NCBI RefSeq assembly: GCF_015355785.1
Contig: NZ_JADKYW010000005.1
Location: 933,394 to 997,393, forward strand
Direction: 5' to 3'
Length of the DNA: 64,000 bases
Source of the DNA: Arthrobacter gandavensis
GTDB lineage: Bacteria > Actinomycetota > Actinomycetes > Actinomycetales > Micrococcaceae
Made by a program: the position numbers and the translations under genes. Positions 14,783 to 23,400 of this stretch are shown in pieces. A model generated the notes under the pieces. The model was not told where the DNA came from and ran no database searches. It worked only from the letters and a program-made list of their open reading frames with translations. Within the stretch, counting starts at the first letter, position 1. The number at the start of each line of letters is the position of its first letter.

Positions 14783-17143
14783 CTAGGGGCTGCCAGCCTC
14801 CGGGGTCTTGGTGTCACTTGGACTCGGCACCACGGCTGCCGGTGTTGAGGGGGTGGGCTCCGGAGAAGCCGTGGTGGGGGTGGGCTCGGGTGCCGGAGGC
14901 TCGACGGTTGGGCGCGGAACCGGAGTGGCCGACGGCTTGGGGGCCGGCTTCTCCTCCTCCTCCTCGGGTTCTTCGGATTTCGTCGGGCTCGGGCTGGGAG
15001 TCGGATTCGTCAGGAGATTGCCCGGCGGGTTGGCGAAGGGCTCGCCGGGGTACAGGCTGCCGGCCTGCTGCATGAACTTCGCCCAGGAGGGGGCAGCGAT
15101 GAGCGAGCCGTCGATTTCGGGGTAGAGGCGGCCGCCAATCTCCAGACCGGACAGGGACTCGTTTCCGGCCTTCCAGTTGCCGATCCAGCTGGCCGTTGCC
15201 ATTCCCGAGTTGTAGCCGATGAACCAGGTCTGTGACCGGGAGTCATTGGTTCCGGTCTTGCCGGCCATGGGCTGGCCGCCGTAGAACAGCTGCGACCCGG
15301 AACCGGACTTCATGACTTCCTGCGTCGCATAGTTCACGCCGCGGGCGGTCTCCTTGGAGATCACCTGTTCGCAGTCGGGTTCCGGCACGTCGTAGGTCTT
15401 GCCGTTGGCTGCGGTGACTTCCAGCAGTGCCCGCGGCTCGCAGACGTTGCCCTCGGCCGCGAAGCCGGCGAAGGCCTGCGCCATGGCCATCGGCGAGACG
15501 TCTTCCACGCCGCCGATCAGGGCAGACGGGTTGACGGACAGGGATTCTTCCTGCCCGGACGCGCTCTTGCCGTCGTGGATGCCCATGGACTCGGCAATCT
15601 CCATGATCCGGCACAGATCCAGCTGCTTGGCGGTGGAGAAGGTGATGGTGTTCAGTGACTGGGCCAGCCCGCGCAGCACGGTGGCGTCTCCATAGTTGGT
15701 GTCGCCGTAGTTCTGCGGGGTCCAGCCGTTGGCTGCGCCTTCAACGTAGGCGCCGCCGTCGAGGCAGCTTGCCGTCCAGCGGTCACCCTGCGGATAGGTC
15801 TTCTTGCGCCCGTCCAGCTGGGTGCCGAGGGACTTGCCCGCGTCAACCCAGGCCGCAACGGTGAACGGCTTGAAGGTCGAACCGGGCTGGAAGCCGCCAA
15901 TACCGCCCAGGCTCTTTTCCTTATCCCCGTCCTGGTACTGGTCCACGTTGAAATTCAGCACCGAGTCGCCGGGGTTGTCCCCCGGGGTGAAACGGGTGTT
16001 CTGCGCCATGGACAGGATGTTGCCGGTACCCGGCTGCAGGCTGATCATCGAGTGGCCCACCTGGCCGGCGGTGGTGTCCGGGCTGGCAGTGTCGTTGACC
16101 GCGTCCTGGGCGGCCTGCTGGACCGCCGGGTCCAGCGTCGTCTTGATCGTCAGGCCGGAGCGGTAGAGGACGGACTCACGCTCGGCCTTGGTGGCACCGA
16201 ACTCTTCGCTGTTGAGGATCAGGTTCTTCACGTAGTCGCAGAAGTAGGGTGCCTGCTCGGCGGCAACACAGCCCTGCTTGGTGGGCGTGACGTTGAGGTC
16301 CAGGCCAGTGGCAACGGCGGCGTCGTACTGCGCCTGGTCAATCTTGCCGTGTTCGAGCATGGTGCCCAGGACCAGGTTGCGGCGCTCCAGCGCCCGCTCG
16401 GGATAGGTCTGGGGATCGTAGTAGCCCGGGCCGTTGACCAGACCGGCCAGCAGCGCGGATTCCTGGATGTTCAGGTCCTTGGCGTCCTTGCTGAAGAAGT
16501 ACTGCGACGCCGCCTGCACACCATAGGTGTTGCCCGTGAAGGGAACGATGTTGAAGTAGCCCTCAAGGATCTCGTCCTTGGTCATCTCGTTTTCTACGGC
16601 GATGGCCAGCCGGATTTCCCGAACCTTGTCGGAGACACCCTTGCTGCCGCTGTAGGTGGCTTCTTCCCCGCGTTCATTGGCGGAGTTGATCAGCACGTTC
16701 GTGACGAACTGCTGGGTGATGGTGGAGGCGCCGCGGTTGGTTCCGCTGGCCACGTTGCTGGCGATGGCTCCGAAAATGCCCTGCACGTCCACGCCGCCGT
16801 GTTCGTAATAGCGGTAGTCCTCGACTGAAAGCAGTGCGTCCACCATGTGCGGGGAGATCTGGTCGAAGGTGACCGGCTGGCGGTTCTCCTCGTACAGCGT
16901 GGCGATCAGCGAGTCGTCCGCCGCAACGATCCGGGTGGGCGTGGCCAGCGTGGCTCGCTCCAGGTCCGCGGGCAGTCCGTCGAAGAAGGTGATGGAGGCC
17001 GATGCCGCTGATCCGGCTCCTGCGGCCATGGGAACGAACAGCCCTGCAGTGAGCACTCCGCAGAGCACACTGACCCCGAGGAAGGAGAGCAGGCGTCCGA
17101 AGGTGGTTGCCGTGGTGAACACGGAGGATTTACGCGCAGCCAT
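14783..17143 (-). CDS. Class A penicillin-binding protein (glycosyltransferase/transpeptidase)
   Basis: 786 residues, building and cross-linking peptidoglycan at the outer face of the membrane. One N-terminal TM (residues about 15-40) leads to the GT51 domain with the catalytic Glu in SVEDYRYYEHGGVD and the motif GASTITQQFVTN. The transpeptidase domain has GSTFKPFT (SxxK nucleophile), the SLN motif in AQSLNT and MAGKTGTN (KTG). The last about 80 residues are Pro/Glu/Thr/Ser-rich, with EEPEEEEEKPAPKP, a disordered extracellular tail common in actinobacterial PBPs. I chose the ATG at 17143 (MAARKSS); the longer in-frame extension is Cys/Arg-rich and implausible. Monocistronic, with a terminator after it. 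Confidence 0.93.
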   Translation of the reverse strand: MAARKSSVFTTATTFGRLLSFLGVSVLCGVLTAGLFVPMAAGAGSAASASITFFDGLPADLERATLATPTRIVAADDSLIATLYEENRQPVTFDQISPHMVDALLSVEDYRYYEHGGVDVQGIFGAIASNVASGTNRGASTITQQFVTNVLINSANERGEEATYSGSKGVSDKVREIRLAIAVENEMTKDEILEGYFNIVPFTGNTYGVQAASQYFFSKDAKDLNIQESALLAGLVNGPGYYDPQTYPERALERRNLVLGTMLEHGKIDQAQYDAAVATGLDLNVTPTKQGCVAAEQAPYFCDYVKNLILNSEEFGATKAERESVLYRSGLTIKTTLDPAVQQAAQDAVNDTASPDTTAGQVGHSMISLQPGTGNILSMAQNTRFTPGDNPGDSVLNFNVDQYQDGDKEKSLGGIGGFQPGSTFKPFTVAAWVDAGKSLGTQLDGRKKTYPQGDRWTASCLDGGAYVEGAANGWTPQNYGDTNYGDATVLRGLAQSLNTITFSTAKQLDLCRIMEIAESMGIHDGKSASGQEESLSVNPSALIGGVEDVSPMAMAQAFAGFAAEGNVCEPRALLEVTAANGKTYDVPEPDCEQVISKETARGVNYATQEVMKSGSGSQLFYGGQPMAGKTGTNDSRSQTWFIGYNSGMATASWIGNWKAGNESLSGLEIGGRLYPEIDGSLIAAPSWAKFMQQAGSLYPGEPFANPPGNLLTNPTPSPSPTKSEEPEEEEEKPAPKPSATPVPRPTVEPPAPEPTPTTASPEPTPSTPAAVVPSPSDTKTPEAGSP

Positions 17144-17433
17144 GATATGGGAGCATAACGCAGGAACATGGGATTTCTGGTTCTGTTGAGCGGCCGATAC
17201 CGGACCGCACCGTTGCATCCGGGCGGCAGATAGGGATAATCCACACGCGGCGCACGTGGCAGGACTCACGCCGGGAGATCTCCCGGCGGGCGCCCAACTA
17301 ATCTGTGCAACCCCATCCCGGCTGCTGTCCGCCACTGCTAGACTCCTGCACACTTCCTTCTGATGCACGGCGGCTCCAGGCAGAGAGCCGAGGGGCATCG
17401 GGAGTCCGGAACCATTCCCGGCTGAGGAGAATC

Positions 17434-18033
17434 ATGGCCCGGTTACTCCACGATCTGCGCCGAGCGGGCAGCAGCCTGCGGGCGAACATCGATGCGCGGC
17501 GTGGGACGCTTCCGCCGCCTCGGGCCCACCACGACGAAATCCATGCGCGGCTTGAAACTGCCATGGTCTCAGCCCGGGCAGCTGGACGAACCCTTGAGGA
17601 ACAGGAACGGGTGGCGGGAGAAACGGCCGCCCATTTCGCCTCGGTCGCCGAGGCCTACCGGCTGCGGCGGGAAGCAGTGGAGAAGGTCATGCCTGCCAGC
17701 CCTTCCCCGGCCGTCCTGACCCTGGCCGGGACGGCGCGGCGCATGCACTCACTGGCGGCTGACCGCGAGGAAATGGCCGACGCCCATCTCACGGAAATCC
17801 GCTCCCGGCGGGAGAAGGTCCACCAGCTGCTGGCAGACCTGGTTAAGGCACAGGCTGAGCTGCGCCTCGCCGTCACCGTGGAGCAGAGCCGGTTAAGGCT
17901 GGACGGGCTGGGCGGCCTGTCCGCCGGGATTCCTGCCGGTCCCGGCAACACGTTCGATACAGAGCTGCGCGAAGCCACCCGGCTGGCGCGGGAAGCAGAA
18001 GCCCTGGCAGAGCTGAAAGGCGGATGGGCATGA
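17434..18033 (+). CDS. Hypothetical helical protein
   Basis: 199 residues, no TM. It is mostly long Ala/Glu/Arg/Leu-rich helices with heptad-like spacing (about 25-75 and 95-150), so a coiled coil is likely. The start is ATG 17434 behind GAGGAGA. It overlaps the next gene by four bases (ATGA) and must work with it. No family recognised. The helix-rich body and the membrane-anchored downstream partner suggest a structural or scaffolding pair, as an inference only. Confidence 0.6.
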   Translation: MARLLHDLRRAGSSLRANIDARRGTLPPPRAHHDEIHARLETAMVSARAAGRTLEEQERVAGETAAHFASVAEAYRLRREAVEKVMPASPSPAVLTLAGTARRMHSLAADREEMADAHLTEIRSRREKVHQLLADLVKAQAELRLAVTVEQSRLRLDGLGGLSAGIPAGPGNTFDTELREATRLAREAEALAELKGGWA

Positions 18034-18614
18034 GTGAAGAATCCAGCGTGCGGGTGGGAGTTCCGTATACGCCGCCGCGAACATATTCGGAAAAGGCAGT
18101 GAGCCGGCTGGTCTTTACAGCCGCCGCGTTCATCATTTTCGGCGGGTTCAATTTCATCGCCGTGGCGCTTGCCGTCCTCCTGGTGGTCTACCCGCTTCTC
18201 ATCCTTCGGGAGCGGCTCGTCCTGCGCCCGCGCCGGGAGGAAGCGGAGACCGCCGCCCTGAACGGCGCCGTCGCGCAGTTTTTCCCCGCTGCGCCGACGC
18301 TGCAGCGCGAGCAGTGGCGTGAACTGATGACCGCCAGGAAGGGGAAGACCTTCCGCTTCCGGGATGACGTCGGCGGGGAGATGCGCATGGTGCGCACCGG
18401 CCGCGCCGCGCTGGCGGGAAACCCGGTGATGGCGGGACAGCCGTGCCGCCCGCACAGCGCCAAACGGACGGAGATTGAAGTGACCGTCCGCCACGGCGAC
18501 GTGGGGCTGACGGACTTCGACACGATCATGACGGCCTCCGGGCGGGACCCGAACATTGCCCGGGCCATCGCCGAGGTCCGCCGGGGCTACCGGCACGGCC
18601 GGGAGTCCGCCTAG
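18030..18614 (+). CDS. Hypothetical membrane-anchored protein
   Basis: 194 residues, with two closely spaced TM segments (about 28-42 and 44-63) and then a basic, soluble C-terminal region. The motif-like ARKGKTFRFRDDVGGEMRM, followed by RHGDVGLTDFDTIM, suggests a small alpha/beta domain. The start at 18030 overlaps the upstream stop as ATGA; an ATG six bases earlier is possible. Its stop shares the palindrome CTAG with the stop of the convergent acetyltransferase gene. Function unknown. Confidence 0.6.
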   Translation: MSEESSVRVGVPYTPPRTYSEKAVSRLVFTAAAFIIFGGFNFIAVALAVLLVVYPLLILRERLVLRPRREEAETAALNGAVAQFFPAAPTLQREQWRELMTARKGKTFRFRDDVGGEMRMVRTGRAALAGNPVMAGQPCRPHSAKRTEIEVTVRHGDVGLTDFDTIMTASGRDPNIARAIAEVRRGYRHGRESA

Positions 18615-19117
18615 CTGAGGTTCATGCCCATCACCGTTCGCACCTGGATGGGTCCGCCGTGGTCCTCGTCGACCGGGGACATGCCCAGTTTCTCCGCTAC
18701 CCGCCGCGAGGCAGCGTTTTCGGGGTGGATGATGGCAACCAGCCGGGGCTCGAGCAAGGTTTCACGGGCGAAATCCCGGCAGGCCGCAGCAGCTTCCGTC
18801 GCGTAGCCGCGGCCCTGCCGGTCGCAGCGGATGTGATAGCCGACTTCCAGCTCGGTCTTCTCGCCGTTGATCCTCTGCCAGGTGAGGCCGCAGTCCCCCA
18901 GGAACTCGCCGTCGTGCGTCTCCACGATCCAGAGACCGTAGCCGTGGCGGGCATAGTTTGCCTCGTTCCAGGCGATCCAGGCGGCCGCCTCGTCCCGGGT
19001 CTTGGGTGCCGGGTAGTACGCCATGACCTCCTGATCGCCCAGCAGGCCGGCCATGAGGTCAAGGTCCTCCGGTGTCATCTCACGGAACCGGAGTCTGGGG
19101 GTGTCCCGGGGCAGCAT
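18611..19117 (-). CDS. GNAT-family N-acetyltransferase (RimJ/RimL-like)
   Basis: 168 residues. It begins TPRLRFREMTPEDLDLMAGL as in the RimL-like Acetyltransf_3 subgroup. The acetyl-CoA pyrophosphate loop is seen as DRQGRGYATEAAAACRDFA, and HPENAASRRVAEKLGM is the conserved C-terminal signature. It transfers acetyl from acetyl-CoA to an amine, possibly a protein N-terminus or small molecule. Monocistronic, convergent with and touching the previous gene. Confidence 0.88.
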   Translation of the reverse strand: MLPRDTPRLRFREMTPEDLDLMAGLLGDQEVMAYYPAPKTRDEAAAWIAWNEANYARHGYGLWIVETHDGEFLGDCGLTWQRINGEKTELEVGYHIRCDRQGRGYATEAAAACRDFARETLLEPRLVAIIHPENAASRRVAEKLGMSPVDEDHGGPIQVRTVMGMNLS

Positions 19118-19148
19118 CCCTCCAGCTTAAACGGGCACGGCGGATTGG

Positions 19149-19523
19149 CTAGAAGTAACCGTTGTCATTGATGGGCGGGTAGATCTCTTTGGGGATCGGC
19201 TGAATGACGTCCCAGTGCTCAACGACCTTTCCGTCTTCGACCCGGAAGATGTCCACGATGGCCCGGCCTTCTTCGCCCGGAACGCGGCGGGAGTGGACGT
19301 GCAGCGCCACCAGGTCGCCGTCGGCAATCGCGCGCTTCACTTCATTGCGGCCGTCCGGATAGTTCTCGCGCAGGTAGGTCACAAAACGGCGGAACGCTTC
19401 GGGGCCGTCGGCCACCCAGGGGTTGTGCTGGATGTAGGTGTCCCCCAGGTAGGCCATGACGCCCTCGACGTCGCGGTTGTTGTATTTCTCGTAGAAATCG
19501 AGGACCAGTTCCTTGTTGTTCAC
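19149..19523 (-). CDS. SnoaL-like NTF2-fold protein
   Basis: 124 residues beginning (GTG start) NNKELVLDFYEKYNNRDVEG, with YIQHNPWVADGPEAFRRFV and IVDIFRVEDGKVVEHWDVIQ. This is the SnoaL/polyketide-cyclase-like subgroup often annotated nuclear transport factor 2 family. GGAGG precedes the GTG by eight bases. These proteins are cone-shaped pockets acting as cyclases, isomerases or binding proteins; the ligand is unknown. It lies just past the tRNA-Ala terminator on the same strand and is probably transcribed on its own. Confidence 0.85.
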   Translation of the reverse strand: MNNKELVLDFYEKYNNRDVEGVMAYLGDTYIQHNPWVADGPEAFRRFVTYLRENYPDGRNEVKRAIADGDLVALHVHSRRVPGEEGRAIVDIFRVEDGKVVEHWDVIQPIPKEIYPPINDNGYF

Positions 19524-19618
19524 GCTTTATTCCTCCGTGTGATGTGCGTTACGTGGCTGCGGCAAATATAGGCCGAACCGCTCCCCTGACACCCATTGGG
19601 AACTTCATACTCGGGCAT

Positions 19619-19659
19619 AAAAAAGTCCCGCCCTCCCCGCTGGGCGGAGAGGGCGGGAC
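19619..19659 (-). terminator. Rho-independent terminator of tRNA-Ala
   Basis: On the minus strand the arms GTCCCGCCCT and AGGGCGGGAC enclose a GC-rich loop and are followed by six T residues. It begins ten bases after the tRNA. This is the clearest canonical terminator in the window. Confidence 0.9.
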
Positions 19660-19668
19660 CGAACCCTG

Positions 19669-19741
19669 TGGAGCTTAGGGGAATCGAACCCCTGACCTTT
19701 TCATTGCGAACGAAACGCTCTACCAACTGAGCTAAAGCCCC
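19669..19741 (-). tRNA. tRNA-Ala (anticodon CGC)
   Basis: The 73-base cloverleaf reads on the minus strand from GGGGCTTTAGCTCAG. The acceptor GGGGCTT pairs with AAGCTCC (one G-T). The D stem is GCTC/GAGC. The anticodon stem TTTCG/TGAAA encloses TTCGCAA, giving anticodon CGC for codon GCG. The T arm is AGGGG TTCGATT CCCCT and the discriminator is A. CCA is not encoded. A Rho-independent terminator follows. Confidence 0.95.
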
Positions 19742-19826
19742 AAAGCCTGAACCGGGCAACCGGCCTTGTCAGGCTACGCCGATTCTATGCACCCGCCTAG
19801 TCCGGGGGCAAAATGCCGCACGGTCC

Positions 19827-19856
19827 TTGAGGGCTTTGCCGGCACTTGGCTAGGCT
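19827..19856 (+). promoter_or_regulatory. Sigma-70-like promoter of the copper-storage-like gene
   Basis: TTGAGG (19827-19832) and TAGGCT (19851-19856) are separated by 18 bases. The predicted start is near 19863, giving a leader of about 46 bases before the gene's ATG at 19909. That leader carries the AAGGAG ribosome site. Confidence 0.5.
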
Positions 19857-19908
19857 CGCGGCATGCCCGAGCCGGACCCGGCAAGCCACCGAAAACAAGG
19901 AGCACGCG

Positions 19909-20316
19909 ATGAGCCTGATCAAAGACATGCTGACGTCCCACCCGGCAGGGAACTCCACTGTGGACATGGAAGCACTCGCCGCATGTATCGAAGCGTGCTT
20001 CGACTGCGTCCAGACCTGCACTGCGTGCGCGGATGCCTGCCTCGGCGAGGACATGCTCGGGGATATGGTCAGCTGCATCCGCACAGACCTGGATTGCGCG
20101 GAGGTCTGTGCGGCCACCGGAAAAGTGCTGGCCAGGGCGGGGAAGGACTACGCATCCGCCGTCGAGCTTGTCCGCGCCTGCGCCGCGGCGTGCCGCCGGT
20201 GTGCGGGTGAATGTGAGCAGCACGCCGCTGCCCACGACCACTGCCGCATCTGCGCCGAGGCCTGCCACCGCTGCGCTTCTGCGTGCGATGCGCTGCTGCT
20301 GACCATCGGTTCGTAG
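19909..20316 (+). CDS. Cys-rich four-helix-bundle copper-binding protein (Csp/DUF326-like)
   Basis: 135 residues with 18 Cys, nearly all in CxxxC or CxxC repeats along helices: ACIEACFDCVQTC, TACADAC, DCAEVC, ACAAACRRCAGEC and HCRICAEACHRCASAC. This is the pattern of copper storage proteins, whose four-helix bundle is lined with Cys thiolates that hold many Cu(I) ions. There is no signal peptide, so it matches cytosolic Csp3-type members rather than exported Csp1. ATG 19909 follows AAGGAG. No copper exporter or regulator is adjacent. Role inferred: buffering cytoplasmic Cu(I). Confidence 0.85.
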   Translation: MSLIKDMLTSHPAGNSTVDMEALAACIEACFDCVQTCTACADACLGEDMLGDMVSCIRTDLDCAEVCAATGKVLARAGKDYASAVELVRACAAACRRCAGECEQHAAAHDHCRICAEACHRCASACDALLLTIGS

Positions 20317-20325
20317 TGCGCCGCC

Positions 20326-20631
20326 CTATCTCCGCGAGCGCATCCCGCGCATCAGGACCCACGCCAGCGGGGTCATGACCGCGATCAGCGCCACCGGGTT
20401 CGGCCGAAACACCGCCGGCCCGCCCTCCTTTCCGGCATAAACCCCAAGCGGCAGGACCAGTCCGCCGCCGCCTCCCCCGCCGTCGCCGTCGGCATCTCCC
20501 CCGCCGCCAAAACCGGCCTGGACCAGTGCCACCGGCATCAGGGTCTCGGAGCCGACCTGCACGGGTTCACCGTAGGCGCGAGCCACCGCCATGGCCTTGA
20601 AGGACTCCGACAGGCTCGTCACGATATTCAC
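20326..20631 (-). CDS. GerW/YtfJ-family protein
   Basis: 101 residues. The N-terminal part, VARAYGEPVQVGSETLMPVA, matches the GerW (YtfJ) pattern of a short helix followed by a beta strand. A glycine tract (GGGGDADGDGGGGGGG) follows, then a single C-terminal hydrophobic segment (about 77-95) ending MRGMRSRR. GerW was named for spore germination in Bacillus, but non-sporulating actinobacteria carry related small proteins of unknown role. The GTG start overlaps the mycothiol-transferase-like stop (GTGA), so the two are coupled. Confidence 0.75.
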   Translation of the reverse strand: MNIVTSLSESFKAMAVARAYGEPVQVGSETLMPVALVQAGFGGGGDADGDGGGGGGGLVLPLGVYAGKEGGPAVFRPNPVALIAVMTPLAWVLMRGMRSRR

Positions 20632-21146
20632 GACGGTCCCCCGGCAGCCAGCATCCCCCGCACGTAGGCGGCCTGGCCCGCATGCTCCAGGCAGTCGGCC
20701 AGGGAACTGACGAGCCGGACCCCGAGGGTCACGTGCGGATCCCAGGACGTGTCCACCACCCGGTCCAGATCCTCCGCGGACAGACCGGAGACGAAGTCAA
20801 TGGTCCGGGCGCTCACGGCGTCGTAGTAACCCTGCAGCACCTCAGCGGACTGCACCTGTACCTTGGCAACCTGCTCGGACGTGTGCCCGTACCCGGTATC
20901 CTCGGCCTTCAGCGGGAGGCCCACCCGGTCCACCCAGCCTTCGGCGGTCCACACCTGCTGGTGCCCGGCGACAGCCGCCACCTGGGCGTCCTCCACCCGG
21001 GCGAGGTGCCAGACAAGCCAGGAGATGGAGTTCCCGTCCGGGTACGGCCGGTGGTTCAGGTCCTTCGCGCTCAGTCCGTGCACCACCCGCCGCACGGTGG
21101 AGGGGAGCCGGCCGAATGCGTCAACTAACAGGTCGCTCGATTCCAT
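20628..21146 (-). CDS. DinB/DUF664 family protein, mycothiol-transferase-like
   Basis: 172 residues from ATG 21146 behind GGAGGAG. The sequence LVDAFGRLPSTVRRVVHGLS, then SISWLVWHLARVEDAQ, LEHAGQAAYVRG and the metal-site His residues in WHLAR and EHAGQ, fits the DUF664/DinB four-helix fold. In actinobacteria this fold uses mycothiol as co-substrate. It likely conjugates or transfers mycothiol to electrophiles in the cytoplasm. Followed by the overlapping GerW-like gene. Confidence 0.82.
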   Translation of the reverse strand: MESSDLLVDAFGRLPSTVRRVVHGLSAKDLNHRPYPDGNSISWLVWHLARVEDAQVAAVAGHQQVWTAEGWVDRVGLPLKAEDTGYGHTSEQVAKVQVQSAEVLQGYYDAVSARTIDFVSGLSAEDLDRVVDTSWDPHVTLGVRLVSSLADCLEHAGQAAYVRGMLAAGGPS

Positions 21147-21309
21147 ACGTACTCCTCCGCAGGTTTGGAAGTGGTTGCACGCCACTGTGCCAGTTCAGCG
21201 CCGCAGAGAAAAGGGATGCACGACGCCGGCGGGCCCGGGTTCGGCGCACCCGAAAATAATTTACCGGGAGCGGGGTGGCAGACGGCTCCTTCACTTCTAC
21301 ACTGACCGG

Positions 21310-21534
21310 ATGGAGTGGATCGATGAGCGCCCCACTTGGCTGCCGCCTATCCCGCCCCCGCACCGCGGACGGGCCCGGATCGTGGCGGGGGTGCTGCTGG
21401 TCAGCGCCGTGATGATCGCTGTGCTGGTTACGGCCTTCGTGGGCGGAACAATATCGATGTACCTGTGGTGGCCCCTGGCCGGCGGGCTGCTCCTGCTGGG
21501 ATCCGGCCTGCTGAGCCGCCGCCGCCTTCCCTGA
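21310..21534 (+). CDS. Small hypothetical membrane protein
   Basis: 74 residues: an acidic/Pro-rich head (MEWIDERPTWLPPIPPP), two TM helices (about 25-45 and 50-66) and a basic end SRRRLP. There is no Shine-Dalgarno. TACACT sits exactly six bases before the ATG and GTGGCA lies 17-18 bases further up, so a leaderless transcript is likely and fixes this start. No family recognised. Confidence 0.6.
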   Translation: MEWIDERPTWLPPIPPPHRGRARIVAGVLLVSAVMIAVLVTAFVGGTISMYLWWPLAGGLLLLGSGLLSRRRLP

Positions 21535-21635
21535 CGCCAAACCCGGTCACAGCGCTACGGTCAACCCGATGCGGGCCGCTGCCCCGCGCAACAACCGCGC
21601 GTCCAATTCCGCGTCCCGATCCCGTGTCCGGGTCT

Positions 21636-21655
21636 AAGTTCGGTTAAGCGAACTT
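21636..21655. promoter_or_regulatory. Perfect palindrome in the manganese ABC operon promoter, candidate repressor operator
   Basis: AAGTTCGGTTAAGCGAACTT is a 20-base site with 7-bp perfect arms (AAGTTCG/CGAACTT). A third half-site, CGAACTT, lies at 21674-21680, just before the start at 21689. A likely -10 (TTTAAT) lies at 21657-21662. Position and symmetry fit a DtxR/MntR-type or Zur-type repressor. The regulator itself is not in this window. Confidence 0.65.
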
Positions 21656-21688
21656 GTTTAATCATGCTGCCGAACTTATGGTTTCGGC

Positions 21689-22633
21689 ATGAGTTCCTCC
21701 CCTCGTTTCCGCCGGCTGGCAGCGTTGCCGGCCGCCGCACTCTTCCTCGTCCTGACAGCCTGCTCCGGCAGCGCAGGCTCCGGCTCCGGCTCCGGCTCCG
21801 GCGACAACAAGCCCGTGGTCCTGACCACCTTCACGGTGCTGGCGGATATTGCCGCGAACGTCGCAGGGGACCACCTCCAGGTCGAATCCATCACCAGGCC
21901 CGGCGCCGAAATCCACGGCTATGAGCCCACCCCCGGGGATATCCGCAGGGCTTCGCAGGCAGACCTCATCCTTGACAACGGCATGAACCTCGAGGCCTGG
22001 TTCGAGCAGTTCACCGCGGACCTCGAGGTTCCGCGGGTGACGGTGAGCAGCGGCATTAGCCCGGTGAACATCGCCGAGGACGCCTATCGGGGGTTGCCCA
22101 ATCCGCATGCCTGGATGTCTCCGCTGAACGCGCAGGTCTACGTGGATAACATGGCGGCGGCCTTCGCCGAACTGGATCCGGACAACGCAGAAGCCTTCCG
22201 CGCCAATGCCGAGGCCTACAAGCAGGAGCTGCAGGACGTCCAGGACGAGCTGGTCGCTGAACTCGGCGCCCTGCCGGAAAACCAGCGCGCCCTGGTCACG
22301 TGTGAAGGCGCGTTCTCCTACCTGGCCCGCGACGCCGGCCTCAGCGAGCGCTACATCTGGGCCGTCAACGCCGAGCAGCAGGCCACCCCGCAGCAGATCG
22401 CCGCCGCCATCGAGTTCGTTCGGGAGAACGAGGTTCCCGCAGTCTTCTGCGAGTCCACCGTCTCCGACGCCCCCATGCAGCAGGTGGTCAAGGCCACCGG
22501 TACGGCGTTCGGCGGCGTCCTGTATGTCGACTCGCTTTCCGAACAGGGCGGGCCGGTACCCACCTACCTCGACCTGATCCGGCACGACACCCGGACCATC
22601 ATCAGCGCGCTCACCGGGTCCGGCGGACAGTGA
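21689..22633 (+). CDS. Metal ABC transporter substrate-binding lipoprotein (Mn/Fe type)
   Basis: 314 residues. A signal peptide ends in a lipobox (VLTACSG, Cys about residue 25), followed by an SGSGSGSG linker. The cluster A-I metal ligands are visible as His in EIHGYEPTP, His in NPHAWMSP, Glu in TCEGAFSYLARDAGL and Asp in YVDSLSEQGGP. This H-H-E-D set is typical of Mn/Fe (MntA/PsaA) proteins, and the His-rich loop of Zn-binding ZnuA is missing. It captures the metal outside the membrane. First gene of a three-gene operon coupled by GTGA overlaps, behind a perfect palindrome. Confidence 0.9.
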   Translation: MSSSPRFRRLAALPAAALFLVLTACSGSAGSGSGSGSGDNKPVVLTTFTVLADIAANVAGDHLQVESITRPGAEIHGYEPTPGDIRRASQADLILDNGMNLEAWFEQFTADLEVPRVTVSSGISPVNIAEDAYRGLPNPHAWMSPLNAQVYVDNMAAAFAELDPDNAEAFRANAEAYKQELQDVQDELVAELGALPENQRALVTCEGAFSYLARDAGLSERYIWAVNAEQQATPQQIAAAIEFVRENEVPAVFCESTVSDAPMQQVVKATGTAFGGVLYVDSLSEQGGPVPTYLDLIRHDTRTIISALTGSGGQ

Positions 22634-23400
22634 CCGCCGCGCTTGAACTGGACTCCGTCACGGTTAGGTACGACGACGTTCCGGCGCTCGACGGCGTCAG
22701 CCTCGCCGTCCAGCCGGGCCGGGTCTGCGGGCTGGTAGGCATGAATGGTTCCGGCAAGTCCACGTTGTTCAAGTCCCTCATGGGCCTGGTGAAACCGGAC
22801 GCCGGAACGGTGAGGCTCAGCGGGCTTGCCCCTGCCAAGGCGCGCAGGTCCGGCCTGGTCGCCTACGTTCCGCAGAGCGAGGCCGTGGACTGGACCTTTC
22901 CGGTCAGTGTCCGGGACGTGGTGATGACCGGACGCTACGGACATCTGGGCCCCACCCGCCGGCCGCGCCCCGCCGACCGGAACGCCGTCGCCGACGCGCT
23001 GGCGCGGGTGGAACTGACCGATCTGGCAGACCGGCAGATCGGCCGGCTCTCCGGCGGGCAGAAGAAACGTGCCTTCGTGGGCCGCGGCATAGCCCAGGGT
23101 GCGTCGGTGCTGCTGCTCGATGAGCCGTTCGCCGGCGTCGACAAGCGTTCCGAGGCAACCATCACCGGCCTGCTTCGTGAACTCGCAGCGGACGGGCGGA
23201 CCGTCCTGGTGTCCACACACGACCTGCACGCCCTCCCGCAGCTGGCCGACGAGGCGGTACTGCTGATGCGCCGGGTCCTGGCACACGGGTCCCCGGAAGA
23301 GGTTCTCCGCCCGGAACAGCTGGCCCGCGCATTCGGGCTGGACGTCCTGGCGGACGGCACACCGGCAACGGCAGCGGAAGCGGAAGGAGCCAACCCGTGA
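22630..23400 (+). CDS. Manganese ABC transporter ATP-binding protein
   Basis: 256 residues with a GTG start overlapping the lipoprotein stop. Walker A is GMNGSGKST, the Q-loop region is AYVPQSEAVDW (typical of MntB/ZnuC-type), the signature is LSGGQKKRAFVGRGIAQ, Walker B is VLLLDEPFAG and the H-loop is STHDLHALP. It energises metal import with the adjacent permease. The C-terminal tail is Ala/Glu-rich. Confidence 0.92.
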   Translation: MTAALELDSVTVRYDDVPALDGVSLAVQPGRVCGLVGMNGSGKSTLFKSLMGLVKPDAGTVRLSGLAPAKARRSGLVAYVPQSEAVDWTFPVSVRDVVMTGRYGHLGPTRRPRPADRNAVADALARVELTDLADRQIGRLSGGQKKRAFVGRGIAQGASVLLLDEPFAGVDKRSEATITGLLRELAADGRTVLVSTHDLHALPQLADEAVLLMRRVLAHGSPEEVLRPEQLARAFGLDVLADGTPATAAEAEGANP

